From the NCBI RefSeq assembly GCF_048066115.1, contig NZ_JBLTYX010000006.1:124001-188000 (forward strand): a DNA stretch of 64,000 nucleotides, given 5' to 3'. A program made the position numbers and the translations under genes. This DNA comes from Niveispirillum sp048066115 (GTDB lineage: Bacteria > Pseudomonadota > Alphaproteobacteria > Azospirillales > Azospirillaceae). Below, piece by piece: positions 55,473 through 63,544 of the stretch. The stretch's first letter is position 1; every line of letters starts with the position of its first letter. The notes beneath the pieces are model-generated. The model did not search any database. It was not told the DNA's origin and worked only from the letters and a program-made list of their open reading frames with translations.

Positions 55473-58148
55473 ATGTCCAAGAAGACCGTCAACGAAATCC
55501 GTTCCACGTTCCTCGACTATTTCGGGAAGAACGGCCACGCCATTGTCGACAGCTCGCCGCTGGTTCCGCGCAACGATCCGACGCTGATGTTCACGAACGC
55601 CGGCATGGTGCAGTTCAAGAACGTCTTCACGGGTCAGGAGCAGCGCCCCTACAGCCGCGCCACCACCTCGCAGAAATGTGTGCGCGCCGGCGGCAAGCAT
55701 AACGACCTGGACAATGTCGGCTTCACGGCCCGCCATCACACCTTCTTCGAGATGCTGGGCAATTTCTCCTTCGGTGATTATTTCAAGGCCGACGCCATCG
55801 AGATGGCCTGGAACCTGATCACCAAGGAATTCGGCATCCCCGGCGACAAGCTGACCACCACCGTCTTCCATAATGATGACGAGGCGTTCGACCTGTGGAA
55901 GAAGATCGCCGGCCTGCCGGAGGATCGCATCATCCGCATCCCGACCTCGGACAATTTCTGGATGATGGGCGACACCGGCCCCTGCGGCCCGTGCTCCGAG
56001 ATTTTCTTCGACCATGGCGAGCACATCCCCGGCGGCCCGCCGGGCAGCCCGGATCAGGATGGCGACCGGTTCATCGAGATTTGGAACCTGGTGTTCATGC
56101 AGTATGAACAGCTGCCGTCCAAGGATGGCGGGTTCGAGCGGGTGGCCCTGCCCAAGCCGTCGATCGATACCGGCATGGGCATGGAACGCCTAGCCGCCGT
56201 GATGCAGGGCGTGCACGACAATTACGATATCGACCTGTTCCAGGGCCTGCTGGAGGCCTCGGCCGAAGCGACCGGCGCGTCGCTGAAGGGTCCGCAGGCC
56301 ACCTCGCACCGGGTCATCGCCGACCATCTGCGCTCCTGCTCCTTCCTGATCGCCGATGGCGTTATGCCGTCGAACGAGGGCCGCGGTTACGTCCTGCGCC
56401 GCATTATGCGTCGCGCAATGCGTCACGCCCATATGCTGGGCGCCAAGGATCCGGTGATGCACCGTCTGGTGCCGGCCCTGGTGCGCGAGATGGGCGGCCA
56501 TTATGCCGAGCTGGTGCGCGCCCAGGCCCTGATCACCGAGACGCTGCGCCTGGAAGAGACCCGCTTCAAGCAGACGCTGGACCGTGGTCTGAAGCTGCTG
56601 GACGAGGCCGAGGCGCCGCTGGCCGCCGATCAGGCGCTGCCGGGCAATGTCGCCTTTACGCTGTACGATACCTACGGCTTCCCGCTGGATCTGACCCAGG
56701 ACGTGCTGCGCACCCGCAACCGTCCGGTCGACGTGGAGGGCTTCAACGCCGCCATGGAGGAACAGCGCAAGAAGGCCCGTGCCGCCTGGTCCGGCTCCGG
56801 TGAAGCGGCAACCGAACGCGTCTGGTTCGAGCTGAAGGACGAGCTGGGCGCCACCGAGTTCCTGGGTTACGACACCGAAGCCGCCGAGGGTGCGGTCACC
56901 GCCATCCTGGACAAGGAAGGCAACCGCGTCACCAATGCCGCCGAGGGTTCGGAAGTTCTGGTCGTCGTCAACCAGACCCCGTTCTATGGCGAAAGCGGCG
57001 GTCAGGTCGGCGATGCCGGCCTGATGATCTCCGCCAAGGGTGCGGAAGTCGCCATCCGCGATGTGCAGAAGAAGCTGGGCGCGGTGTTCGTCCATATCGG
57101 CACGGTGACCAAGGGCAGCCTGGCCGTGGGCGATGCCGTAGAGCTGAAGGTCGATGGCGGCCGTCGTGGTGCGATCCGCGCCAACCATTCCGCTACCCAC
57201 CTGCTGCATGAGGCGCTGCGTCGTCGTCTTGGTGATCATGTCACCCAGAAGGGCTCCCTGGTCTCGGCCGACCGTCTGCGCTTCGACATTTCCCAGCCCA
57301 CGCCGCTGGCCGCCAATGATGTGGCCGATGTCGAAGCGGCGGTGAATGCCCGCATCCGTGGCAATAGCGAGGTCACCACCCGCCTGATGACGCCGGATGC
57401 CGCCATCGCCGTCGGCGCCATGGCCCTGTTCGGGGAAAAGTATGGGGAGGAGGTGCGCGTCGTTTCCATGGGCGGCACCGATGATGGCGCCAACAAGGAA
57501 TTCTCCGTCGAACTGTGCGGTGGCGTGCATGTCCGCCGCACCGGCGATATCGGCCTGTTCAAGATCGTGTCCGAAGGGGCGGTTGCCGCCGGTATCCGCC
57601 GTATCGAGGCGCTGACCGGTGCGGGCGCGCTGGCCTATCTGGAGCAGCAGGAAGGCCGCCTGCTGGACACCGCCCAGGCGCTGAAGGTGCCGGCCGGCGA
57701 GGTGGTGGCCAAGGTCGCCAGCCTGCTGGACGAACGCCGCAAGATGGAAAAGGAACTGGCCGACCTGCGCCGTCAGGTGGCGCTGGGCGGCGGTGGTTCC
57801 GGTGGGGCCGCCGAGGTCAAGCAGATCAACGGTCTGGGCTTCATCGGCCGTGTCGTCGCCGACCTGCCGGCCAAGGATCTGAAGCCGTTCGCCGATGAGC
57901 TGAAGAAGCAGGTGGGCACCGGTGTCGTCGTCGCCATCGCGGTGGCCGATGGCAAGGCATCGGTCGTGGTCGGTGTCACCGAGGATGCGGTGGGCAAGGC
58001 CAGCGCGGTCGACCTGGTCCGCGTCGCGGCGGCAGCCCTGGGTGGCAAGGGCGGCGGCGGCCGCCCCGACATGGCCCAGGCCGGCGGTCCCGACGGGGAC
58101 AAGGCGGCCGATGCCATCGCGGCGGTGGAAGCGGCTTTAGCGGGTTGA
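55473..58148 (+). CDS. alaS: Alanine-tRNA ligase
   Basis: An 891-residue class II aminoacyl-tRNA synthetase. The catalytic domain begins VNEIRSTFLDYFGKNGHAIVDSSPLVPRNDPTLMFTNAGMVQFK and includes GDYFKADAIEMAWNLIT. The editing domain has ANHSATHLLHEALRRRLGDHV, with the Cys and His of the zinc site in VELCGGVHVRRTGDIGLFKI. The C-terminal C-Ala/DHHA1 domain has GGGGSGGAAE and GVTEDAVGKASAVDLVRVAAAALGGKGGGGRPDMAQAGG. Length and order are normal. The DUF4258 gene starts six bases after the stop, probably in the same transcript. Confidence 0.98.
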   Translation: MSKKTVNEIRSTFLDYFGKNGHAIVDSSPLVPRNDPTLMFTNAGMVQFKNVFTGQEQRPYSRATTSQKCVRAGGKHNDLDNVGFTARHHTFFEMLGNFSFGDYFKADAIEMAWNLITKEFGIPGDKLTTTVFHNDDEAFDLWKKIAGLPEDRIIRIPTSDNFWMMGDTGPCGPCSEIFFDHGEHIPGGPPGSPDQDGDRFIEIWNLVFMQYEQLPSKDGGFERVALPKPSIDTGMGMERLAAVMQGVHDNYDIDLFQGLLEASAEATGASLKGPQATSHRVIADHLRSCSFLIADGVMPSNEGRGYVLRRIMRRAMRHAHMLGAKDPVMHRLVPALVREMGGHYAELVRAQALITETLRLEETRFKQTLDRGLKLLDEAEAPLAADQALPGNVAFTLYDTYGFPLDLTQDVLRTRNRPVDVEGFNAAMEEQRKKARAAWSGSGEAATERVWFELKDELGATEFLGYDTEAAEGAVTAILDKEGNRVTNAAEGSEVLVVVNQTPFYGESGGQVGDAGLMISAKGAEVAIRDVQKKLGAVFVHIGTVTKGSLAVGDAVELKVDGGRRGAIRANHSATHLLHEALRRRLGDHVTQKGSLVSADRLRFDISQPTPLAANDVADVEAAVNARIRGNSEVTTRLMTPDAAIAVGAMALFGEKYGEEVRVVSMGGTDDGANKEFSVELCGGVHVRRTGDIGLFKIVSEGAVAAGIRRIEALTGAGALAYLEQQEGRLLDTAQALKVPAGEVVAKVASLLDERRKMEKELADLRRQVALGGGGSGGAAEVKQINGLGFIGRVVADLPAKDLKPFADELKKQVGTGVVVAIAVADGKASVVVGVTEDAVGKASAVDLVRVAAAALGGKGGGGRPDMAQAGGPDGDKAADAIAAVEAALAG

Positions 58149-58154
58149 GGGAGA

Positions 58155-58430
58155 ATGACGGCGGATGAACCGGAGAGTTTTCCGCCGCCGCCTTTCTGGC
58201 GGACACGTTATTGCGCGTTCGAGGTGATGGCCCGAGCTGAACGGCGTGCCATCATGCCTGAGATGATCCTGTCCGTTCTGGACAGCCCAGTCCGCAGGCT
58301 GGCGCAACCCAACGGTCGTGTGCGATATTGGGGACTGGTCAGGGAACTGGGCGGATATCTGAGCGTCATCACGCTGGGCGATGGCCGAACGGTCCACACC
58401 TACTATGTTGATGAGGAGTTCAGGCCATGA
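58155..58430 (+). CDS. DUF4258-like protein, putative toxin-like partner
   Basis: A 91-residue protein. RYCAFEVMARAERRAIMPEMILSVLDSPVRRLAQPNGRVRYWGLVRELGGYLSVITLGDGRTVHTYYVD fits the compact DUF4258 fold (helix with Met/Arg/Ala-Glu-Arg-Arg, then a beta sheet), which is related in shape to RelE/BrnT-type toxins. It overlaps the DUF2283 gene by four bases (ATGA). The pair resembles known two-gene modules annotated as toxin-antitoxin-like; toxicity is untested. The start at 58155 follows alaS closely. Confidence 0.72.
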   Translation: MTADEPESFPPPPFWRTRYCAFEVMARAERRAIMPEMILSVLDSPVRRLAQPNGRVRYWGLVRELGGYLSVITLGDGRTVHTYYVDEEFRP

Positions 58431-58654
58431 GCAGCAACGCCGTCTCCTATGACCAGTCGACGGACAGTCTTTATGTAAAGATTCGTCCCGGCACGTCCGT
58501 CCGGCAGCGCTACGATGATGCCCGTGACGTCATCATCGACCTGGGTGCTGATGGTGAACCGGTCGGTTACGATATCCAGTTCGCCAGCAAACATGCTGAT
58601 GTGATTGCCGAAGCACTGACCTTGTTGCAGAACTATTCACGATTGGCCGCCTGA
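58427..58654 (+). CDS. DUF2283 protein
   Basis: A 75-residue protein matching DUF2283: SYDQSTDSLYVKIRPGTSVRQRYDDARDVIIDLGADGEPVGYDIQFASKH. The D..DSLY.....G and IIDLGADGEPVGYDI elements are typical. Its start overlaps the DUF4258 stop, so the two are cotranslated; in such pairs DUF2283 is the presumed antitoxin-like member. No DNA-binding motif is visible. Confidence 0.85.
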   Translation: MSSNAVSYDQSTDSLYVKIRPGTSVRQRYDDARDVIIDLGADGEPVGYDIQFASKHADVIAEALTLLQNYSRLAA

Positions 58655-58682
58655 CAGAAAGGAGGTTCCCATCGACAGCCAG

Positions 58683-58871
58683 ATGCCCACCCCGCAGGCA
58701 TTGATCGGCACATGGCGCCGTTTCGGTCCCTTGGGGCCGGTCTATGAGGTGCTTTCAGCCGACGGTCAGTTAGATGGCGGTGACCGCACAATGCGCATCC
58801 GCGTCGTGGAAAGCGGTGAAGAACTGGATTATCGGCTGTCCGAAATCCTTGATGATCCGCGGGATCGTTGA
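58683..58871 (+). CDS. DUF5397-like small protein
   Basis: A 62-residue protein (ALIGTWRRFGPLGPVYEVLSADGQ, then MRIRVVESGEELDYRLSEILDDPRDR) resembling DUF5397, whose hallmark is GxxRRFGxxGPxYEV followed by ETGEELDY. The function is unknown. A strong GGAGG at 58661-58665 is 17 bases from ATG 58683 but five bases from an in-frame ATC at 58671, so translation may begin at the rare codon ATC or the ribosome site is a relic. It follows DUF2283 by 28 bp. Confidence 0.72.
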   Translation: MPTPQALIGTWRRFGPLGPVYEVLSADGQLDGGDRTMRIRVVESGEELDYRLSEILDDPRDR

Positions 58872-58920
58872 TGTTTGCCGCTGGTCGGATTTCACCGGCA
58901 TCGTGAAATCCCCCTGACGT

Positions 58921-59106
58921 TCACGCCCGCTCCACCTCTTCCAGCGCCCAGTCGAAGGCGCGTTCATCGCCTTCGTCGCCCGGCAGGCTTACATCCTCGT
59001 CCAGCGTTTCCAGCGTGATGCGCAGGCGCTGTGTCGGCTCGATGCCCAGCCGCATCAGTATGTCGGGTAGTTGCGCTGGCGTGATGTCCTGCAGAACCTG
59101 TCGCAT
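58921..59106 (-). CDS. Small acidic hypothetical protein (61 aa)
   Basis: A 61-residue acidic protein (MRQVLQDITPAQLPDILMRL, GIEPTQRLRITLETLDEDV, DWALEEVERA). It looks like a short DNA- or partner-binding helix plus beta segment, similar in size and style to type II antitoxin N-termini, but no family is recognised. GGGGGACC precedes the start at 59106. It is divergent from the MoxR gene and convergent with the DUF5397 gene. Confidence 0.5.
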   Translation of the reverse strand: MRQVLQDITPAQLPDILMRLGIEPTQRLRITLETLDEDVSLPGDEGDERAFDWALEEVERA

Positions 59107-59201
59107 GTCCGGTCCCCCTGGCTGGCTGATTTCAGGGTAGCCATTCCGGACCGTTCCGGCAATGATGCCGCGCGGATCAATTGCCGGACCAGCGAAGACC
59201 C

Positions 59202-60053
59202 ATGACCCGTTTCCAAGGTACCCAGGATTACGTCGCCACCGATGACCTTCGCGTCGCCGTGAATGCCGCGATCACCTTGCAGCGGCCGCTGCTGGTGAAG
59301 GGAGAGCCGGGGACGGGCAAGACCGTGCTGGCGCAGGAGGTGGCCAAGGCCCTTGGCCGGCCGCTGATGTCCTGGAACGTCAAATCCACGACCAAGGCCC
59401 AGCAGGGGCTTTACGAATATGACGCCGTGTCCCGCTTGCGTGACAGCCAGTTGGGCGATCCGCGCGTCAAGGATATCAAGAATTACATCCGCAAGGGCCC
59501 GCTCTGGACGGCGTTCGAGGCGGAGAACCCGCCCGTCCTGCTGATCGACGAGATCGACAAGGCCGATATCGAGTTTCCCAACGACCTGCTGCAGGAACTC
59601 GACCGCATGGAATTCTTCGTCTACGAGACGGGGGAGACCATCAAGGCGGCCAAGCGCCCGGTGGTGATCATCACGTCGAACAATGAGAAGGAACTGCCCG
59701 ACGCCTTCCTGCGCCGCTGCTTCTTCCATTATATCCGCTTCCCCGACGCCGACACGATGGCCCGCATCGTGGAGGTGCATTTCCCCGACCTGAAGGCCGA
59801 ATTGCTACGCGACGCGCTGACCCTGTTCTATGAGGTGCGCGAGGTGCCGGGCCTGAAAAAGAAGCCCAGCACGTCGGAACTGCTGGACTGGATCCGCCTG
59901 CTGCTGGTGGAGGATGTGTCGCCGGAAACATTGCGCCAGCGTGACCCGAAGAAGCTGATCCCGCCGCTGCACGGCGCCTTGCTGAAGAACGAGCAGGATG
60001 TGCACCTGTTCGAACGGCTGGCCTTCCTGGCGCGCCGGAACAATCAAGGGTAA
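59202..60053 (+). CDS. MoxR-type AAA+ ATPase
   Basis: A 283-residue AAA+ chaperone ATPase. Walker A GEPGTGKT is at about residues 34-41, Walker B is PVLLIDEIDKAD, and sensor 1 is VVIITSNNEKELPDAFLRRCFFHYIRFPD. MoxR/CoxD-like ATPases usually work with a VWA-domain partner encoded next door to load metals or assemble enzymes. Here no VWA gene follows; a palindrome and the flagellar fliP gene come next. The start at 59202 (MTRFQGTQDYVATDD) is the family start. Confidence 0.9.
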   Translation: MTRFQGTQDYVATDDLRVAVNAAITLQRPLLVKGEPGTGKTVLAQEVAKALGRPLMSWNVKSTTKAQQGLYEYDAVSRLRDSQLGDPRVKDIKNYIRKGPLWTAFEAENPPVLLIDEIDKADIEFPNDLLQELDRMEFFVYETGETIKAAKRPVVIITSNNEKELPDAFLRRCFFHYIRFPDADTMARIVEVHFPDLKAELLRDALTLFYEVREVPGLKKKPSTSELLDWIRLLLVEDVSPETLRQRDPKKLIPPLHGALLKNEQDVHLFERLAFLARRNNQG

Positions 60054-60055
60054 CT

Positions 60056-60098
60056 GGGGTCTGTTGGGGTGAGGCGTAGCCGAACCCCAACAGACCCC
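60056..60098. repeat. Perfect 15-bp palindrome between moxR and fliP
   Basis: GGGGTCTGTTGGGGT (60056-60070) pairs with its exact complement (60084-60098) around GAGGCGTAGCCGA. This TCGGCTACGCCTC-loop palindrome belongs to the common dispersed proteobacterial type, like those at 14193 and 23169. It may also act as a bidirectional terminator between the convergent genes. Confidence 0.8.
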
Positions 60099-60099
60099 G

Positions 60100-60861
60100 C
60101 TATATCTCCCCGAAACTCTGCACCAGCGACCCGACGATCAGATACCAGCCATCGATCAGCACGAAGAAGATCAGTTTGAACGGCAGTGATATCATCGCTG
60201 GTGGCAGCATCATCATGCCCATGGCCATCAGCACCGATGACACCACCATGTCGATCACCAGGAAAGGCACGAAGACCAGGAACCCGATCTCGAACGACCG
60301 CTTCAGTTCCGACAGCATGAAGGCGGGGATCAGCACATGGACGGGGACATCCTTGGGCTCCGCCACGGGTGCGGTCTTCGACATGTCCATGAAAAGCTGA
60401 AGGTCGCGCTCGCGCACATGGCGCATCATGAAGGCGTGGAACGGCTCCACCGATCGTTTGAAGGCGGTGATCTCGTCCACCTCCTCATTGATCAGGGGGC
60501 GGATGCCGCGCTCGTACGAGGCCTGCAGGGTCGGCGCCATGATGAAGAAGGTCAGGAACATGGCCAGGCTGACCAGCACCTGGTTGGGCGGCACCTGCAT
60601 CGTGCCCATGGCGGAGCGCAGGAAGCTGAGCACGATGGTGATGCGCACGAAACAGGTCATCATGATCAGGATGCTGGGCGCCAGCGACAGCACCGTCAGC
60701 AGCATGACGAACTGGATGATGCGGCCGGTGCCGCTGGCCCCCTGGTCACCCAGGTCCAGCGACAGGCTCTGTGCCGCCGCCGGTTCCGCCAGCAACAGTA
60801 TGGCGGCGGCAAGCGGCAGGGCGCGCCGGCACAGCAGGTTCAGCGAACGGCCCATCGTCAT
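60100..60861 (-). CDS. fliP: Flagellar export apparatus protein FliP
   Basis: A 253-residue core protein of the flagellar type III export gate, with a cleavable signal peptide (about residues 1-30) typical of FliP. TM segments include VMLLTVLSLAPSILIMMTCFVRITIVLSFLRSAMG and the conserved C-terminal FLVFVPFLVIDMVVSSVLMAMGMMMLPPAMISLPFKLIFFVLIDGWYLIVGSLVQSF. FliP forms the FliP5-FliQ4-FliR1 pore. Its start overlaps the fliO stop. Confidence 0.97.
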   Translation of the reverse strand: MTMGRSLNLLCRRALPLAAAILLLAEPAAAQSLSLDLGDQGASGTGRIIQFVMLLTVLSLAPSILIMMTCFVRITIVLSFLRSAMGTMQVPPNQVLVSLAMFLTFFIMAPTLQASYERGIRPLINEEVDEITAFKRSVEPFHAFMMRHVRERDLQLFMDMSKTAPVAEPKDVPVHVLIPAFMLSELKRSFEIGFLVFVPFLVIDMVVSSVLMAMGMMMLPPAMISLPFKLIFFVLIDGWYLIVGSLVQSFGEI

Positions 60862-61196
60862 GATGCGGAACCCACCTTGTCCTGGCGGTCCAGCACCGCC
60901 CTGAAATCACCCGGAACGGACGTGGCGGCCGGCGGAATGATCCCCGTCTCCACCACCCGGTCCTCACCCGTACCCAGAAGCAACAAATGTTCCACCCCGT
61001 CGCGCCGCACCAGCACCAGCCGGCGGCGGGCATCCAGCGCCATCACCTCCACCACACTCAGCCGCTTGTCACCCTTGCGGCGCACGGCCAGACCGGCGGC
61101 GGGACCATAGCGGCGCAGCAGCAGGGCGAAGCCCGCGATCAGCACCAGCACCAGTCCCAGCGCCAGGACAAGGCGCACATAATTGGACGCGTCCAT
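60858..61196 (-). CDS. fliO: Flagellar protein FliO
   Basis: A 112-residue bitopic membrane protein with one N-terminal transmembrane helix (YVRLVLALGLVLVLIAGFALLLRRYG) and the cytoplasmic FliO domain (KRLSVVEVMALDARRRLVLVRRDGVEHLLLLGTGEDRVVETGI). It assists FliP assembly. Four-base overlap with fliP. Confidence 0.9.
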   Translation of the reverse strand: MDASNYVRLVLALGLVLVLIAGFALLLRRYGPAAGLAVRRKGDKRLSVVEVMALDARRRLVLVRRDGVEHLLLLGTGEDRVVETGIIPPAATSVPGDFRAVLDRQDKVGSAS

Positions 61197-61199
61197 GCC

Positions 61200-61544
61200 T
61201 CAATCCTTGCTGGAGCGATAGGCCTGGGTGGCGCGCATGCGGGTGGCATGCGCCTCCCGCCCGCCCAGCTTGTCGCCATGCACACGCTCCAGCGTGCCCG
61301 CCACCTGATCCAGGGCGGTCAGCACCTGTTCCAGCTTGGGCAGCAGTGAGCGCGCCTGGGCCGGCGGCAATGCCAGGATCGTGTCCAGGATCGGCTTCAC
61401 CTCACGCTCCAGCCCGTAGAGATCGACCATCTCCCCCCCGGCCAGCGTCTGCTCCCCGCCGGTCAGCAGGGAAAGCAGGCTGTCCAGCGTCTGGTCGATA
61501 TCGTCCGGGGCGGGCAGGGTGGGGATGGTGGGGTTCTCTGTCAT
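61200..61544 (-). CDS. Flagellar-cluster protein of unknown function (114 aa)
   Basis: A 114-residue, mostly helical soluble protein (DDIDQTLDSLLSLLTGGEQTLAGGEMVDLYGLEREVKPILDTILALPPAQARSLLPKLEQVLTALDQVAGTLERV). No family is recognised. It lies three bases upstream of fliO and overlaps the FlhB-C-like gene by four bases, so it is a full member of the export operon. A role as a small chaperone or export accessory is possible but unsupported by motifs. Confidence 0.7.
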   Translation of the reverse strand: MTENPTIPTLPAPDDIDQTLDSLLSLLTGGEQTLAGGEMVDLYGLEREVKPILDTILALPPAQARSLLPKLEQVLTALDQVAGTLERVHGDKLGGREAHATRMRATQAYRSSKD

Positions 61545-61948
61545 GGTCCCGTCGGCTGATCCAGGGGCGTCTGGTCAAGTTCCCCGGCGCGTTCATGCCA
61601 GGTTCCATTGGCACTGTTATCCAACGTGCCATTGGCACGATAAACATGGGCAAGGATTTCCGCCACGGCGGCGATGGCTTCAATGGGAATTTCGCTTTCC
61701 ACATCAACGGCGGCAAGGATTTCCGCCAGGTCGGCATCGGTGCGCACCTTCACCCCATGGGCGAAGGCCAGTTCCAGGATCTGGTCGGCCACCGCACCCC
61801 GACCGCTGGCCACCACACGCGGAAGGTTGGGATCGCCCCGTTCATGCCGCAGGGCCACCGCCACCTGTCGGCGGGCGGGCGGGGGCGGGGGGCTGTCGGG
61901 GGGCGGGTGCAAAGGGATGGCCTCGTCCACAAACGCCGTTCCGGGCAC
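61541..61948 (-). CDS. Stand-alone FlhB C-terminal-domain-like protein
   Basis: A 135-residue protein whose middle (RQVAVALRHERGDPNLPRVVASGRGAVADQILELAFAHGVKVRTDADLAEILAAVDVESEIPIEAIAAVAEILAHVYRAN) aligns with the cytoplasmic domain of FlhB. It lacks the membrane domain and the NPTH autocleavage motif. Similar free FlhB-C paralogues (FhlB/YlqH type) occur in other bacteria and may modulate export substrate switching. The start is GTG 61948. It begins the fliO-fliP operon, divergent from flgB. Confidence 0.83.
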   Translation of the reverse strand: MPGTAFVDEAIPLHPPPDSPPPPPARRQVAVALRHERGDPNLPRVVASGRGAVADQILELAFAHGVKVRTDADLAEILAAVDVESEIPIEAIAAVAEILAHVYRANGTLDNSANGTWHERAGELDQTPLDQPTGP

Positions 61949-62162
61949 GAAACCACCCTTGCGGCTGAAAGCATCCTAGCAGATGACATCGTGCGGTGCA
62001 GCCGGCTTGATAGGTGCGATTTCACGTTCCTCGCGCCATCACTTGCGCTATGATGGGAATGAAAACCGATCCGGTTCTCCCGGTCCCATGACCGGCTTCC
62101 CGCAAAAGGCGGGCCGGGCCCCTGAAAATCAGCCCCGGAAATGGCGTCAGCAATCGAGTTTG

Positions 62163-62178
62163 TGGCGCGGAAATTGCA
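62163..62178 (+). promoter_or_regulatory. Sigma-54 promoter of the flgB operon
   Basis: TGGCGCG-GAAA-TTGCA: -24 and -12 elements with exact spacing (GG-N10-GC) and one change from TGGCACG. It lies 67 bp before the flgB start. Confidence 0.7.
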
Positions 62179-62245
62179 TGTATTTTGGTCTGGAAATGGC
62201 ACTCAATCGGGCGCCGATCAGGGTCGAGGATGGAAGGGTTTCGCC

Positions 62246-62650
62246 ATGGATCTGAAGGATAGCGGCATATTCCGCATGATGTCGGACAAGATGGCCTGGC
62301 ACAATCAGCGGCAGGAGGTTCTGTCCAAGAACATCTCCAACGCCGATACGCCGGAATTCCGTCCCCACGACCTGGTGGAATTCGACTTCAAGAAGCAGCT
62401 GCGCAATACCGCGCGCATGCAGCTGGCGGGGTCGGAATCCGGGCATCTGAAGGGCACGATCCCCGACAAGGCGGGTTTCAAGGATGGGGAGGAACGTAGC
62501 CCCTATGAGACCGCGCCCGCCGGCAATGCCGTGGTCCTGGAAGAACAGATGATGAAGGTCGGCCAGAACGCCATGGAGTACCAGACCGTGACCAACCTGT
62601 ATCGCAAGCAGGTGGGCATGCTGAAGACCGCGATGACGCCGCCGCGCTGA
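62246..62650 (+). CDS. flgB: Flagellar basal-body rod protein FlgB
   Basis: A 134-residue proximal rod protein. MDLKDSGIFRMMSDKMAWHNQRQEVLSKNISNADTPEFRPHDL carries the rod-family NxxNxxTP-like motif. The C-terminal LEEQMMKVGQNAMEYQTVTNLYRKQVGMLKTAM is the second helix of the D0 coiled coil. Start at ATG 62246. First gene of a flgB-flgC-fliE-fliQ-fliR operon. Repeat copy L separates it from flgC. Confidence 0.96.
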   Translation: MDLKDSGIFRMMSDKMAWHNQRQEVLSKNISNADTPEFRPHDLVEFDFKKQLRNTARMQLAGSESGHLKGTIPDKAGFKDGEERSPYETAPAGNAVVLEEQMMKVGQNAMEYQTVTNLYRKQVGMLKTAMTPPR

Positions 62651-62667
62651 GGCGGATGGAGTTAGGG

Positions 62668-62768
62668 CCAGCGGTCGCTTGTGACCGCTGGAGGCCGCCA
62701 ACCGGCGGCCCGGCACCACTTGGTGCCGCAAGCCAAGCCGCCATCTGGCGGCGCCCGGCGCCTGAGGG
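62668..62768 (-). repeat. Four-hairpin intergenic repeat, copy L (between flgB and flgC)
   Basis: Read on the minus strand: CCCTCAGGCGCCGGGCG, H1 CCGCC-AGAT-GGCGG, linker CTTGGCTTGC, H2 GGCACC-AAGT-GGTGCC, H3 GGCCGCC-GGTT-GGCGGCC, H4 private stem CCAGCGGTC / GACCGCTGG. It lies inside a single operon, antisense to it. Confidence 0.85.
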
Positions 62769-62785
62769 AACGAGAAGGAGAGGTC

Positions 62786-63199
62786 ATGGACCTGATGAAT
62801 TCGATGGCGGCATCGGCCGCGGGCATGAAGGTGCAGGGCACGCGCCTGCGCGTCATCGCCGAAAACCTGGCCAACGCCAATTCCACCGCCCCCTCGCCGG
62901 GCGACCTGCCCTATCGCCGCAAGGTGGTGCTGTTCCAGAACGCCCTGGACAAGCAGATGGAAACCGATCTGGTCAAGGTGAAGAAGATCGACGTGGATCG
63001 CAGCGACTTCCAGCGCCGCTATGATCCCGGCCATCCCTCCGCCGATGCCGACGGCTATGTGCTGCTGCCCAACGTCAATTCCCTGGTCGAAAGCATGGAC
63101 ATGCGCGAGGCGCAGCGTTCGTACGAGGCCAATTTGAACACGCTGGACGCCACGCGTTCGATGATCATGCGCACGGTCGACCTGCTGCGTTCCAACTGA
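62786..63199 (+). CDS. flgC: Flagellar basal-body rod protein FlgC
   Basis: A 137-residue rod protein starting MDLMNSMAASAAGMKVQGTRLRVIAENLANANSTAPSPGDLPYRRK, with the conserved NLANANST motif, and ending MREAQRSYEANLNTLDATRSMIMRTVDLLRS. AAGGAGAGG precedes the start at 62786. It follows repeat copy L and precedes fliE by 34 bp. Confidence 0.97.
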   Translation: MDLMNSMAASAAGMKVQGTRLRVIAENLANANSTAPSPGDLPYRRKVVLFQNALDKQMETDLVKVKKIDVDRSDFQRRYDPGHPSADADGYVLLPNVNSLVESMDMREAQRSYEANLNTLDATRSMIMRTVDLLRSN

Positions 63200-63233
63200 T
63201 TAAGCCTCGTTTTCGGACAGGAAGGACTAAGCC

Positions 63234-63542
63234 ATGGCCATTCCCTTCAGCGGTGCCGCCGCCGCCTATGCCAGTGCCGCCACGCGTGGCCTGAACGCGC
63301 CCGCCAAATCGGGTGCCGCCGAGGGGCCATCCTTCGGCGACATGCTGGAAAGTGCCGCGACCCAGTCGATCCAGACCATGCACAAGGGCGAGGAGATGAC
63401 GGCCAAGGGCATCGTCGGCAAGGCCGACCTGGCCGATGTGGTGAACGCCGTCACCAATGCCGAGGTGACCTTGCAGGCCGTGGTCAATGTCCGTGACAAG
63501 GTGATCTCCGCCTATCAGGAAATCCTGCGCATGCCGATGTGA
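63234..63542 (+). CDS. fliE: Flagellar hook-basal body complex protein FliE
   Basis: A 102-residue protein joining the MS ring/export gate to the rod. The C-terminal signature SIQTMHKGEEMTAKGIVGKADLADVVNAVTNAEVTLQAVVNVRDKVISAYQEILRMPM is clear. AGGAAGG lies before the start. The stop is three bases from repeat copy M. Confidence 0.96.
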   Translation: MAIPFSGAAAAYASAATRGLNAPAKSGAAEGPSFGDMLESAATQSIQTMHKGEEMTAKGIVGKADLADVVNAVTNAEVTLQAVVNVRDKVISAYQEILRMPM

Positions 63543-63544
63543 TA

